From: Brevibacillus sp. SYP-B805
GTDB taxonomy: Bacteria > Bacillota > Bacilli > Brevibacillales > Brevibacillaceae
Direction: 5' to 3'
Assembly (NCBI RefSeq): GCF_011059135.1
Contig: NZ_JAALGD010000003.1
Coordinates: 62,001 to 126,000, forward strand
DNA: 64,000 bases
The position numbers and the translations under genes are program-made. The notes below the pieces were generated by a model, which was not told where the DNA came from, made no database searches, and saw nothing but the letters and a program-made list of their open reading frames with translations. Below, piece after piece: positions 16,236 to 24,541 of the stretch. Positions within the stretch are counted from its first letter, which is position 1. Each line of letters begins with the position of its first letter.

Positions 16236-16994
16236 ATGAGTCTGAAAAGAATCCTGTTTGTATTCGCCCATCCTGATGATGAAAGCTTTACCTCGGGCGT
16301 CACCATCGCCAAATACGCGCGGGAAGGAGAGACCGAAATCTCGCTGCTGTGCGCCACCCGCGGACAAGCGGGCAAAGCGGGAGACCCCCCTCTCTGCTCG
16401 CCGGCCGAACTGCCGCAGTTCCGCGAACGCGAGCTGTATGCGGCCTGCGGGATACTGGGGATCAAGAACGTCGAACTGCTCGACTATGAAGACAAACGCT
16501 TGCAGGAGGTACCAACCGGGGAACTGGTCGGACAGATCCAAGCCGCCATCCGCCGCTATCGGCCCCAGATCGTGATCACCTTCCCTCCGCACGGCATCTC
16601 CGGACATCCGGACCATCGGACCATCTCCGCAGCGACCGGCCTGGCCGTCACGCAATTGGCGCCGGATGAGTCGCCCGTTCGCAAGCTGTATCATGTGACA
16701 CTGCCGTCCACAGCACCGTTCGCAAACCGGCATGTGCACACGGATCCTGAAGAAAGCATCACCACCATCATCACCGCACCCGGGTATGTGCCGATCGCAG
16801 CCGAGGCACTCCTTGCCCACCGCACGCAGCATCTCTCCGTCGAGCGGGTGTTTCCGGGGGTTACCCAGGGCGATTACGCCAATGTCCGGGACACCAATAC
16901 CTTTATCCTGGCATGGTGCGCCATTCCCGGTTACCGCATCGCCGGCAAAGAGTCCGATCTCTTCGCCGGGCTGGATACTTCCACTTTACCCTGA
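16236..16994 (+). CDS. PIG-L/LmbE family deacetylase (possibly BshB2)
   Basis: Zinc-dependent N-acetylglucosaminyl deacetylases of this family remove an acetyl group from sugar substrates; in Bacillales the BshB proteins act on GlcNAc-malate in bacillithiol synthesis. The 252-residue product has the metal motif AHPDDES (about 11-17) and the second metal histidine in GHPDHRTIS (about 126-134). Length and the AHPDDESF start resemble BshB2, but the other bsh genes are not in the window, so the substrate is an inference. The gene is divergent from the TOPRIM-helicase and convergent with mecA. The ribosome site GAGGAGG lies upstream of ATG 16236. Confidence 0.85.
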   Translation: MSLKRILFVFAHPDDESFTSGVTIAKYAREGETEISLLCATRGQAGKAGDPPLCSPAELPQFRERELYAACGILGIKNVELLDYEDKRLQEVPTGELVGQIQAAIRRYRPQIVITFPPHGISGHPDHRTISAATGLAVTQLAPDESPVRKLYHVTLPSTAPFANRHVHTDPEESITTIITAPGYVPIAAEALLAHRTQHLSVERVFPGVTQGDYANVRDTNTFILAWCAIPGYRIAGKESDLFAGLDTSTLP

Positions 16995-17015
16995 AAAACC
17001 GGAAAGGGAAATGGC

Positions 17016-17057
17016 AAAAAAGCGCCCGGCACGCAATATGGCACAGGCGCTTTCTTT
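17016..17057. terminator. Bidirectional terminator between deacetylase and mecA
   Basis: AAAAAAGCGCC (17016-17026) pairs with GGCGCTTTCTTT (17046-17057) across a 19-nt loop. It serves two convergent genes. Confidence 0.75.
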
Positions 17058-17652
17058 ATGCAAAATGCTTGCAGATTTCTTTCACGGCATCGTCGGCGAA
17101 GATCACCTTCCCGTACTCCTCCAGGACATAAACGGTTGTCGGCGTCGCTTCGCCATACTCCGAAAGGATCGCAATCATCTTCTGATACCTTTCGGGTTCC
17201 AGATCCACTTCTTCGAGCACCAGAAAATATTTTCCCTGATAAAAATAGGCGGCTCCCCCATAGGTTAAATAGGAGTTGATCCGGTGCGCGGCTTCTATCA
17301 TATGCTCAAAGTCACGGAAAGCATAGATTGCCATGTCGCTTTCTTCCAGCGTGACTTCCAACTCGTACACTTCTTCGTCGTACTCTTCTTCCCGATCCGG
17401 AGACGAACCGGTTTTACCGCGCGTCACAATCACAACCATCCCTTGTGCCGGCAAGGCGAATACTTCAACGGCGACAGGCCCGGAAACTTCAAAGCCAAGC
17501 TCGTGATACGCCTGCTCCATCATGTCGTTGAACAGTTCATGGACCTTCGGAATGTCACGCCACATATCTTCCTTTTCGATCCCACGCTCCGAAAGATCGT
17601 CAAACGTTAAGAAGATCCTTATCTTGTCTTGACCAAGGCGCTCAACACGCAT
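17056..17652 (-). CDS. mecA: ClpC adaptor protein MecA
   Basis: MecA delivers substrates such as ComK to the ClpCP protease and so holds back competence. The 198-residue product begins MRVERLGQDKIRIFLTFDDL, the N-terminal substrate-binding domain, followed by an acidic linker (about 85-97, REEEYDEEVYE) and the C-terminal ClpC-binding domain rich in aromatic residues (YGGAAYFYQGKYFLVLE). The length is slightly below the B. subtilis MecA, and YpbH, its paralogue, is similar. Because the ypbE-ypbB neighbourhood follows, the YpbH identity is possible too. It is transcribed alone. Confidence 0.88.
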   Translation of the reverse strand: MRVERLGQDKIRIFLTFDDLSERGIEKEDMWRDIPKVHELFNDMMEQAYHELGFEVSGPVAVEVFALPAQGMVVIVTRGKTGSSPDREEEYDEEVYELEVTLEESDMAIYAFRDFEHMIEAAHRINSYLTYGGAAYFYQGKYFLVLEEVDLEPERYQKMIAILSEYGEATPTTVYVLEEYGKVIFADDAVKEICKHFA

Positions 17653-18009
17653 GACTGTCCCTCCTCGCCATCCGTCGTATTACAGGTTATGATTCACAGC
17701 CTGTAAGGGTTCTCCGCAATTTCCGGCGATTGTACCCGCCAAAGACGCACATTATCAAGGGTTCGTCGCCGTATGCTGCTCGATGTCTCTTTATTAGCGT
17801 TATCATATCATATCTGTGGACAAGATCATAGCAAAATAGCCGCCTGTTGTAAATGCGCCCTGAACATTCGACAATATTTGCCGGTCCCGCGCATCCTGCA
17901 GGAGGTTGTCGTTTCCTGCGCTTTCCCGGGAAAATTCGGTGGGTGGAAAAATCGCGCATGCATACGCGCCCTTCCAAATACCGATATACTGGATAGCGAG
18001 GTGATCATC
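17653..18009. other. 357-nt divergent intergenic region
   Basis: This gap lies between the divergent mecA and deacetylase genes. It is comparatively AT-rich near 17790-17850, where promoters for both directions are likely, but I cannot pick a convincing -35/-10 pair. No ribosome-site-preceded small gene or clear RNA structure was seen. Confidence 0.5.
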
Positions 18010-18876
18010 ATGCGAAAAGCGCTGCTCTCTGTATCGGCCTGCCTGCTCCTTGCCGGATGTTCGGCCGGCGGTCCGACCGCCCATCAGGAACCACAGGCCG
18101 CAGCACCGGCCGTGCAGCCGAAGGTCGATGGCCATGCCCCATCGGTGACTGCAGGCGGCCGCGCACAACCGGCGCTGCCTCCCCGGACGTCCGCCCCGGC
18201 CGCCAACCGCATCCCACCCTCCCGCTACACGATCAACCCCACCAACTACCGGATTGTCAATCCGGCTCAACCGAACGACAAAGTGCTGCTGCTTACCTTC
18301 GACGATGGACCCACAGGGGAAGCCACCCGGCAGCTGTTGGATATCCTGGATCGGCATCACGCCAAATCCATCTGGTTCGTGAACGGTTATCAGCTGGGGA
18401 CGAAGAACAAAGATGGTTCTTATGCGATTCATCCGGATAAAGCCGCCCTGCTCAAAGAGATTCGGCAGCGCGGCCATCTCGTCGGCAACCATACCTGGTG
18501 GCACGAAAATCTGCGCCAGCTCCCCCCGGAAAAGCAGCAGGAGGAGATTCTCAGCACCAGCCGCATCATCGAAGAGATCCTCGGGGAAAAACCGGCATAT
18601 TTCCGCCCGCCCTACGGCGCCTACACGGAGACGTCCCTGGCGGTATGCCGCGAACAAGGCATGCAGTCCGTGAATTGGTCCGTTGGTTCCCTCGACTGGG
18701 AAGCAAGCGTGTACAAACAACCAAACGGCATCACCAGGCAGGTGCTGCACACGGTGCATCAGGGCGGTAACATCCTGTTTCACGACCGCGTCTGGACAGC
18801 GCGCGAGCTGGATGCCTTGCTGACGCAGCTTTCCAATGAAGGCTATCATTATGTACTGCCTACCGAAGCCCCCTAG
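18010..18876 (+). CDS. Lipoprotein polysaccharide deacetylase (NodB domain)
   Basis: The 288-residue protein begins with a lipoprotein signal, MRKALLSVSACLLLAGC, with Cys17 as the lipid anchor. A Pro/Ala-rich linker of about 65 residues follows, then a NodB deacetylase domain. The metal and catalytic motifs are present: TFDDGPTGE (Asp98-Asp99), GNHTWWH for the two His ligands, RPPYGAYTE and ILFHDR. Enzymes of this type remove acetyl groups from peptidoglycan or other glycans at the outer face of the membrane; the PdaA group acts on spore cortex. GAGGTG lies 6 nt before the ATG, so the longer upstream frame is not used. The substrate is unknown. Confidence 0.9.
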   Translation: MRKALLSVSACLLLAGCSAGGPTAHQEPQAAAPAVQPKVDGHAPSVTAGGRAQPALPPRTSAPAANRIPPSRYTINPTNYRIVNPAQPNDKVLLLTFDDGPTGEATRQLLDILDRHHAKSIWFVNGYQLGTKNKDGSYAIHPDKAALLKEIRQRGHLVGNHTWWHENLRQLPPEKQQEEILSTSRIIEEILGEKPAYFRPPYGAYTETSLAVCREQGMQSVNWSVGSLDWEASVYKQPNGITRQVLHTVHQGGNILFHDRVWTARELDALLTQLSNEGYHYVLPTEAP

Positions 18877-18882
18877 CTTTGG

Positions 18883-19311
18883 TCATTTTTTGCGCCGCCG
18901 GTAAGATTCCATCTCCTGCAGGAGGGCCCGGTTGCGCAGAAAGTCCTTTATTTTCGCAAGCAGCAGAATCACGGCCGCCAGCGCGGTCGGCACGGCCAGC
19001 TTCACCGTTTGAATAATCAGAAGAAACAAGGCGAAGCCAAACAGCACCGCATGAATCAGCCGCTCGGCGGCAGGCAGGCTTGGACGCAGAAACTGGCGTC
19101 CGTGCTCCTTCAGCAGCCCATGCAGCAGATAGCAGGCCGACAGAAAAGCCAGCAGGGAAACGGAGAGATGAACCGGCTTGAACATCAGCATCGCCAGCAA
19201 GTCGGTTGCCCGGTTACCGCCAAACAAGTCCTGCGGGAAAAAATCGAGCGCGATCTCCGCGCACAGCCAAGCCATGACACCCATTACCAAATCACGCCAA
19301 AAGAGAAACAC
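18883..19311 (-). CDS. Membrane protein of unknown function
   Basis: This 142-residue protein has three or four predicted membrane helices (about 7-25, 40-65, 85-125) and a basic tail ending in YRRRKK. I do not recognise a family. It lies 6 nt from the convergent deacetylase gene. The upstream region holds repeat copy B, and trxB-like lies beyond that. It may be part of the same transcript as the flavoprotein. Confidence 0.6.
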   Translation of the reverse strand: MFLFWRDLVMGVMAWLCAEIALDFFPQDLFGGNRATDLLAMLMFKPVHLSVSLLAFLSACYLLHGLLKEHGRQFLRPSLPAAERLIHAVLFGFALFLLIIQTVKLAVPTALAAVILLLAKIKDFLRNRALLQEMESYRRRKK

Positions 19312-19349
19312 CCTCTTCGCCCCCTGCGGAATGCTGCCATGGATCGTAA

Positions 19350-19461
19350 CCCCGCCGACTTAAACGAACGCTCTACCCACTCGGCGATAGCTAGCGCTGT
19401 GCCGAGTGGGTGCCCTCTCTGTGCCGAGTGGGGGCCCTTGCTGGTGTCGGCGTGGGCCCCC
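19350..19461 (+). repeat. Dispersed intergenic hairpin repeat, copy B
   Basis: The outer arms are CCCCGCCGACTTAA (19350) and GCTGGTGTCGGCGTGGG (19440). The interior holds ACCCACTCGGC (19375) pairing with GCCGAGTGGGT (19401), and a further direct copy, GTGCCGAGTGGG, at 19421. It lies downstream of the TrxB-like gene. Confidence 0.75.
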
Positions 19462-19567
19462 AGCCTTTCCACCCTCGCTTTATCCCTTTAAAGGACTTAG
19501 ACCTTCCGATAAACCAAAAAAATAACGTCACTCCTTATTTCGCCTTGGAACGACGCTGTTATCATGC

Positions 19568-20509
19568 TTATGCACGGGGCATGGCAGGTATGCGCACGGG
19601 GGAAGAAGCTTCCTCCAACAGCCTTTTATGAATCCAGACAGCGGCCTGCACGCCATCCCCCATGGCGATGGCGACCATTTGGGAATGGGCGACGATATCT
19701 CCCACCGCCCAGATGTTCCGGTAGCTGGTCTCCTTCGTCCTCGGATTTACCAGGACGTGGCCGTTCGGGAGCATTTCTACCGGGAAACGATGCAGCAGCC
19801 GTGTGTTCACCACGGCGCCCGGAAAGGCCACAAATCCCCTTTCTGCCGCCAGCATCTCGCCGTTTTCCAGATGAACCGCACGGAGATGCCCATCACGATG
19901 TTCAATCCGCTTGACCGCAGCCGCCACCATGTCGATACCGCTCTCTTCGAGCCGCGCGGCCACCTTGGGTGAAACCGGCTCATCGGTATGATTGATCACC
20001 GCAAGCCGATCCGTAAAGTATCTCAGTACGAGCGCCAGGCCGGCTGCCTGCGGACCGGCGCCGATCACAACCGTCCGCCGGTTTACCGTCTCATAGCCGT
20101 CGCAATCCGGGCAGATAAACAGCGTTTCCCCCAGGCAGTCATGCAGCCCGGGAATCCCGGGAAACAGATCGGAGATTCCTGTGGCCAACACGATGGTCTT
20201 CGCTTCGATCGGCGTTTCCGTTGCGGTGACGTCGACGAGAAACATCCCCTGCTCATTCTGCCGAAGATCGGTCGCCTTCGCCGCAAGAAAGCGCACCCCC
20301 AGCCGTTTGGCCTGTTCTTCCCCGGCCGCCCGCAGCTGCCGGCCGCTTGTACCTTCGGGATATCCCAGGAGGTTGCGGTATCTTCTGGCGATAAGCGAGC
20401 GTCCCTCCCCGTCATCCACAACCAGGACGGTGCGCAAACTTCTGCCCAACTGAATGGCTGCCTGCAGACCGGCGATACCGCCTCCGACCACTACCGTATC
20501 AAAGTGCAT
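19568..20509 (-). CDS. Thioredoxin-reductase-like FAD/NAD(P) oxidoreductase
   Basis: The 313-residue product has the two-dinucleotide-fold layout of low-molecular-weight thioredoxin reductases. The FAD fold is VVVGGGIAGLQAAIQLG at the N-terminus, the NAD(P) fold is VVIGAGPQAAG (about 150), and the FAD end motif is NIWAVGDIV (about 273). The redox pair is CPDCDGYE, unlike the CATC of classical TrxB, so the electron acceptor may not be thioredoxin. ATG 20509 is selected because AAGGTGG lies 7 nt upstream. It follows ypbE and may form a small unit with the membrane protein at 18883. Confidence 0.85.
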   Translation of the reverse strand: MHFDTVVVGGGIAGLQAAIQLGRSLRTVLVVDDGEGRSLIARRYRNLLGYPEGTSGRQLRAAGEEQAKRLGVRFLAAKATDLRQNEQGMFLVDVTATETPIEAKTIVLATGISDLFPGIPGLHDCLGETLFICPDCDGYETVNRRTVVIGAGPQAAGLALVLRYFTDRLAVINHTDEPVSPKVAARLEESGIDMVAAAVKRIEHRDGHLRAVHLENGEMLAAERGFVAFPGAVVNTRLLHRFPVEMLPNGHVLVNPRTKETSYRNIWAVGDIVAHSQMVAIAMGDGVQAAVWIHKRLLEEASSPVRIPAMPRA

Positions 20510-20567
20510 GGGCATCCCACCTTGTGTTGTTCTCACCAGATAGAATGCCCTGGAGAAAGAGCTTCCA

Positions 20568-21206
20568 TTAACGGGATGGCAAAGGGATGTAAATCACCGT
20601 TCCCACAGCCAGCTGCGCGTTGCTGTCCATCCCGTTGTAACGGGCGATCGCGGCTGCCCCCTTGTTGTTTCCGTAGTACTGCCGCGAAAGCTTGTAGAGG
20701 GTGTCACCCTGTTTGACCACGTAACGGATCGCTTTCGGTTTTGTCGTGGCGGCCGTCTTGGGGGTGGGAGCCTTTGCCGCGGCACTGCCGGGCGCTCCCG
20801 CTACCTGAGGGGACGAGGCTTCCTTGCTGGCGGGCAGTTCTGCCGACTGTGCCACTTTCCCCTGCTCCCCGGTTTTGGCTGCCGGTGCCGCCGAGGTGGT
20901 CACCTGTCCGCCGGGGGATGGCGCAGGCGCCGGCGGTAGTTGAACCTCTGCCGGTCTCACCGTCGGGGGAGCCTCCTTGCTCACCACGTTCGCCGGAGGC
21001 TGGACCCGATTGGCCTGCAGCAGTTCCAGGGCAACCAATCCCACAAACAGGGTCCCGAACAGCACAAACCCCCATTTCACCAGTGCGGCGTAGGAAATCG
21101 TGGGTCGCCGGGAATGGCGCAACTTGCGCGAGAGCAGCTGCTCCTGTCCGGGCAGATCATGGGAGGAAGCATCCCCCCTCTTTGATGCATTCGGGGTTGG
21201 ATTCAC
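20568..21206 (-). CDS. ypbE: LysM-domain membrane protein (YpbE-like)
   Basis: The 212-residue product has a basic cytoplasmic N-terminus, one membrane helix (about residues 43-65), a long Pro/Ala/Ser-rich linker and a C-terminal LysM domain (YVVKQGDTLYKLSRQYYG ... AVGTVIYIP). LysM binds peptidoglycan, so the protein probably links membrane to wall. B. subtilis ypbE, also a LysM protein, has the same place beside ypbD and recQ. GTG 21206 is preferred over GTG 21215, which is too close to the AAAGGAG site. Confidence 0.88.
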   Translation of the reverse strand: MNPTPNASKRGDASSHDLPGQEQLLSRKLRHSRRPTISYAALVKWGFVLFGTLFVGLVALELLQANRVQPPANVVSKEAPPTVRPAEVQLPPAPAPSPGGQVTTSAAPAAKTGEQGKVAQSAELPASKEASSPQVAGAPGSAAAKAPTPKTAATTKPKAIRYVVKQGDTLYKLSRQYYGNNKGAAAIARYNGMDSNAQLAVGTVIYIPLPSR

Positions 21207-21207
21207 C

Positions 21208-21783
21208 TTATCCACTCCTTTCGTTTGGGTTTACCAATCGCAGATAAAGCGCCAGCAAAAAGTCGATCATGGCATGGGCGGCAACCGGGGCGAGCAGTCC
21301 GCCGGTGAAGGAGAACAGCCATCCCAGCAGCAGGCTGGTCAACAGAACGCTCAGCATCAAGAGCGGCTTGCGCAGGTAACGGTAATGGACAATGGCAAAC
21401 AGCACGCTGGTCCATCCGTTGCCCAACAACGGCTGCAGCACACCGCGGAACAACCATTCCTCGCTCAGCCCCACAAACAGACATAGCCAAAAAGTGGACC
21501 AAATAGAAAGCCCTTGAAAGATTTTTCGGCTAATCTCGCCATCATCCTGCCAGCGTGCGGGAAGAAAATGTTCCATCCCGATGCTGCTCCCCACAACGAG
21601 CACGATCACGCCGATCACGTAGAGGAACTGCGCCCCATGCGGAAGGCCCAACAGCCGGACCGTGCCCGACAGACCATGCAGCCACAAACTCCCCGCCATC
21701 GCGCTGACAAGGAGGATCCCCTGCGACAGAAGCAGATTGAACCGCAAGATACGCTCATCCAGACGGCGCAGGCGGTCGTCCAT
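21208..21783 (-). CDS. ypbD: CPBP-family intramembrane metalloprotease (YpbD-like)
   Basis: This 191-residue integral membrane protein has about six hydrophobic segments and the CPBP (CAAX/Abi) motifs: SEEWLFRGVL (the EExxxR block, about 108-117), a FAIVHYRY block and AHAMIDF. Members cleave membrane substrates or act in bacteriocin immunity. AGGAGG lies 9 nt upstream of ATG 21783, which overlaps the end of recQ, so translation is coupled. The substrate is unknown. Confidence 0.88.
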   Translation of the reverse strand: MDDRLRRLDERILRFNLLLSQGILLVSAMAGSLWLHGLSGTVRLLGLPHGAQFLYVIGVIVLVVGSSIGMEHFLPARWQDDGEISRKIFQGLSIWSTFWLCLFVGLSEEWLFRGVLQPLLGNGWTSVLFAIVHYRYLRKPLLMLSVLLTSLLLGWLFSFTGGLLAPVAAHAMIDFLLALYLRLVNPNERSG

Positions 21784-21784
21784 C

Positions 21785-23347
21785 TCACTTCGCCTCCTGC
21801 ATCTTCCGGCAGGGAAGCAGCGACGACAGCGCCTGTTCCAGATTCCACGCATCCGGTTGGGAAGCAGCGGGCAGCGGTTCCTTTCGCAGGTAATCGGCCC
21901 GCTCCAAGCCGCAATGCGCACAGCAGTGGCGATCGTACGCATACGAGCCGTTTTCCGCAAAGTATGCATGCAATCCCCTGCGCAAACATGCCGGTTGATC
22001 CAGCCACGCTTGCATCTGCTGCAGCTTGTACCATTTGTTCCGGCGGATCCGCTCGATGCGTTCCGTCATCCGCGCCGCGATGTTCCCGGCCGGCGCATCG
22101 TGCAAAAGATACCGGTACAGCCCCTTCTCTTTGACGACACGCGTAATCAGCCCCGCATCCTCCGCATAGAAAAACAGCATGTCCAGCAGTTCTTCCTCGA
22201 CGCCGGCAAACGCAGCGATCTCCTGCGCGGCTACGCTGCCGCCGCCCGAAGCGAGAACGGCGACAAACCGTTCGATCTCTTCCGCCGTGGGAAACTCGCG
22301 AACCAGCATGTGCTGATGGATGGAGGCATCCTCCGGGATGACATACAGGCAGGCGTACCCCGGCAGCCCGTCGCGGCCGATCCTGCCCACTTCCTGGGCA
22401 TACTCTTCCAGCGTTGCCGGAAAATGATAGTGCAGCACATACCGGATATCCGCCTTGTCGATCCCCATTCCAAACGCATTGGTGGCAACAATCACATCCA
22501 GTTCACCGGCAAGGAACTGCTCCTGCACCAGCGCGCGATCCAGGGCGGACATGCCGGCATGATAGCCGTGTGCCCTGATTCCCCCTGTCTCCATGCACAA
22601 GGCCGCCAGCTGTTCCACCGCTTGCCTGGTGCGGCAGTAGACGATGCCGGGCCCCTGCAGTTCCCGCACCGCCTGCAGGACGGCCTCACGCTTCTCGGAC
22701 TCGGCAGCCATCGTCTTGATGTCATACGCGATGTTCGGCCGGTTCACCGGCTGTACGATCACATCCGCCTCCTCGATGGCCAGCAGCCGGCAGATCTCTT
22801 CCCGCACGGATCGGGTCGCGGTTGCCGTTACGGCAAGCACGGTCGGGTTTCCCAGGCGGCGTATCGCGTCCGGCAGCCGCAGATAATCGGTCCGGAAATC
22901 ATGCCCCCACTGGGAGATGCAGTGCGCCTCATCGACCGCCACCAGCGAGACCCCGCGTGCCGCCAGCCTTTCCTGGACCGGACGCTGCTGCAGCTTTTCC
23001 GGCGAGATGTAGAGCAGTTTGTAATCTCCCCGCCCGATTTCGGCCAGCAGCCGCTTCAGTTCGGTCGGGTCCAGCGTGCTGTTGAGATAGGCCGCAGGGA
23101 TTCGCCGTTCCTTGCGCAGGCGCTGCACCTGATCGATCATGAGGGAGATGAGTGGGGAAACCACCACCGTCAGGCCCGGCAGCAGCAGGGAAGGCAGCTG
23201 GTAGGTGACCGACTTTCCGCCCCCGGTGGCCAGGACCCCAAGCACATTGCGTCCGGCCATGACCCGGCTGATGATCTCCTCCTGCCCGTGGCGAAAGGAA
23301 GCATATCCGAAATAGGCAGACAACGCCTTCCTAAGATGTTCCTTCAT
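21785..23347 (-). CDS. recQ: RecQ-family ATP-dependent DNA helicase
   Basis: RecQ unwinds branched DNA during repair and replication restart. The 520-residue product has helicase motif I ATGGGKS (about 41-47), motif II VDEAHCISQWGHDF (about 140), motif III TATA, motif VI QEVGRIGRDGLPG, and a zinc-binding block CLRRGLHAYF...CCAHCG near the C-terminus. No HRDC domain follows, so it is the short YpbC-type. It starts 4 nt inside the end of ypbB, and lies upstream of ypbD, as in B. subtilis. Confidence 0.94.
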   Translation of the reverse strand: MKEHLRKALSAYFGYASFRHGQEEIISRVMAGRNVLGVLATGGGKSVTYQLPSLLLPGLTVVVSPLISLMIDQVQRLRKERRIPAAYLNSTLDPTELKRLLAEIGRGDYKLLYISPEKLQQRPVQERLAARGVSLVAVDEAHCISQWGHDFRTDYLRLPDAIRRLGNPTVLAVTATATRSVREEICRLLAIEEADVIVQPVNRPNIAYDIKTMAAESEKREAVLQAVRELQGPGIVYCRTRQAVEQLAALCMETGGIRAHGYHAGMSALDRALVQEQFLAGELDVIVATNAFGMGIDKADIRYVLHYHFPATLEEYAQEVGRIGRDGLPGYACLYVIPEDASIHQHMLVREFPTAEEIERFVAVLASGGGSVAAQEIAAFAGVEEELLDMLFFYAEDAGLITRVVKEKGLYRYLLHDAPAGNIAARMTERIERIRRNKWYKLQQMQAWLDQPACLRRGLHAYFAENGSYAYDRHCCAHCGLERADYLRKEPLPAASQPDAWNLEQALSSLLPCRKMQEAK

Positions 23348-24456
23348 TGGGTTTCACTCCTCTCTCTCTGGGCCAACGCCAGGCGGATCTGCAAATACGA
23401 ATACTCTTCCCCCAGCCGGTCCTTGATTTTCCGCAGCCGGTGTGTCTGCAGTTCGTCGCTGACGGCCAGAATCCGCATGCGATCGGCCGGCTGCAGAAAC
23501 GGAGAGGCATCCCACTCCGGGCAGTGCAGCGCGATCTCTACCAGATGGTCTTCCACCGTATTGCGGGTAATCCCGCGTATCCGGGCGATCTCGTCCAGTC
23601 CCAGCCTGCGCTTGAGCAGCTTGTATGTCTCCAGGGCGCTGCGGCTTACCGACAGCGAGCTGCCCTTTTCGACAGCGATAAGCCGGGATAGCAGCGGGAA
23701 ACGGCTCTTCTCTTCGCCCAGCAGCCGTTCGATCATCAAGGCCAGCCCGTACCGCCATTGGATCAGGATCAGGGATGGAGGCTGCCGCCGGATCACAGCA
23801 AGCTGCCGAATCGTCAAACCGGTTTGTCCGGCTCCGGCAAATTGGCGGACGATCAGCGGCTGCACTTCCGCAGGCAGCGGTGCCAGCAGGGAATACAGCT
23901 CCCCATGCAGTTCACTCATCCAGCGCTGTCTCTCGTTCTTCTCCGCCAGCTGCTGTTTCACCCAGCTTTGTACCTGCCTGTCCTGTACCAGCGGATAGAA
24001 GGAGGGAGCTTGGGCCAGCAGCTGCGAGACGGTTTGCACCATCAAGTGAAGCCGCAGCCAAAAGGGCGGGATCCATCCCCCCGCCTCCGGCAGACGGTGA
24101 AACGGTTCGAACCACACCGCCAGCCTGCAGCGCGCCATTCCTTCCCGCAGCACCTCTTCTCCCTTCTGCGTCACAACAAAGGACGTTTTGGGCACATCCA
24201 TCTGCTTCGGCTGAATCAAATTTTTGTCCAGAAGGGCTGCAACAATTTCCTCCCAATCCTCTTTCGATAATTGGGGGAACAGCCGATAATAAGGGTAAAG
24301 GCGGAAGAGATGCACATCCTGCGAGGTCTGATTGGCTTTGCGCCCGCGCAGGATATGGTACAACGCCTGCAGGGTGCGTTCGCCCGCCAGCGGCTTCATG
24401 CCGCTTAAAGCGATGAGTTGTAGGAATTCTTCTTCCTGTCGGGCAATTTCTTTCAT
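23344..24456 (-). CDS. ypbB: YpbB family helix-turn-helix protein
   Basis: The 370-residue protein is hydrophilic and contains a C-terminal helix-turn-helix region (about 290-325, RRLGLDEIARIRGITRNTVEDHLVEIAL), typical of the YpbB/HTH_40 family that is coupled with RecQ. AAAGGAG lies 6 nt before ATG 24456. Its end overlaps recQ in an ATGA-type junction, so the two are translationally coupled. The function is unknown, though in many Firmicutes it accompanies RecQ and may guide it. Confidence 0.85.
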   Translation of the reverse strand: MKEIARQEEEFLQLIALSGMKPLAGERTLQALYHILRGRKANQTSQDVHLFRLYPYYRLFPQLSKEDWEEIVAALLDKNLIQPKQMDVPKTSFVVTQKGEEVLREGMARCRLAVWFEPFHRLPEAGGWIPPFWLRLHLMVQTVSQLLAQAPSFYPLVQDRQVQSWVKQQLAEKNERQRWMSELHGELYSLLAPLPAEVQPLIVRQFAGAGQTGLTIRQLAVIRRQPPSLILIQWRYGLALMIERLLGEEKSRFPLLSRLIAVEKGSSLSVSRSALETYKLLKRRLGLDEIARIRGITRNTVEDHLVEIALHCPEWDASPFLQPADRMRILAVSDELQTHRLRKIKDRLGEEYSYLQIRLALAQRERSETQ

Positions 24457-24472
24457 ACATGACTCCTTTTGG

Positions 24473-24501
24473 TTCACGAAAAAAGGGGTTTGGGCTATAC
24501 T
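24473..24501 (+). promoter_or_regulatory. Possible sigma-A promoter for the 308-residue membrane protein
   Basis: TTCACG and TATACT are 17 nt apart, about 40 nt upstream of ATG 24542. The -35 region overlaps the divergent ypbB ribosome site. Confidence 0.45.
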
Positions 24502-24541
24502 GGAATATGGCACCAATCTATTTGTTATCTGGGAGGATGAC

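Noticed and set aside
16119-16832. In-frame extension of the helicase gene beyond 16118
   Set aside because: The extension is the opposite-strand shadow of the deacetylase gene, and a good ribosome site precedes ATG 16118.
17773-18009. N-terminal extension of the deacetylase
   Set aside because: Starting at 18010 gives a proper lipoprotein signal and a ribosome site; the extension would hide it.
17653-18009. Possible riboswitch between mecA and the deacetylase
   Set aside because: I found no conserved riboswitch core or terminator/antiterminator pair.
21662-23998. 778-codon open frame opposite recQ and ypbB
   Set aside because: Its composition is that of a high-GC shadow frame; recQ on the other strand has all helicase motifs.
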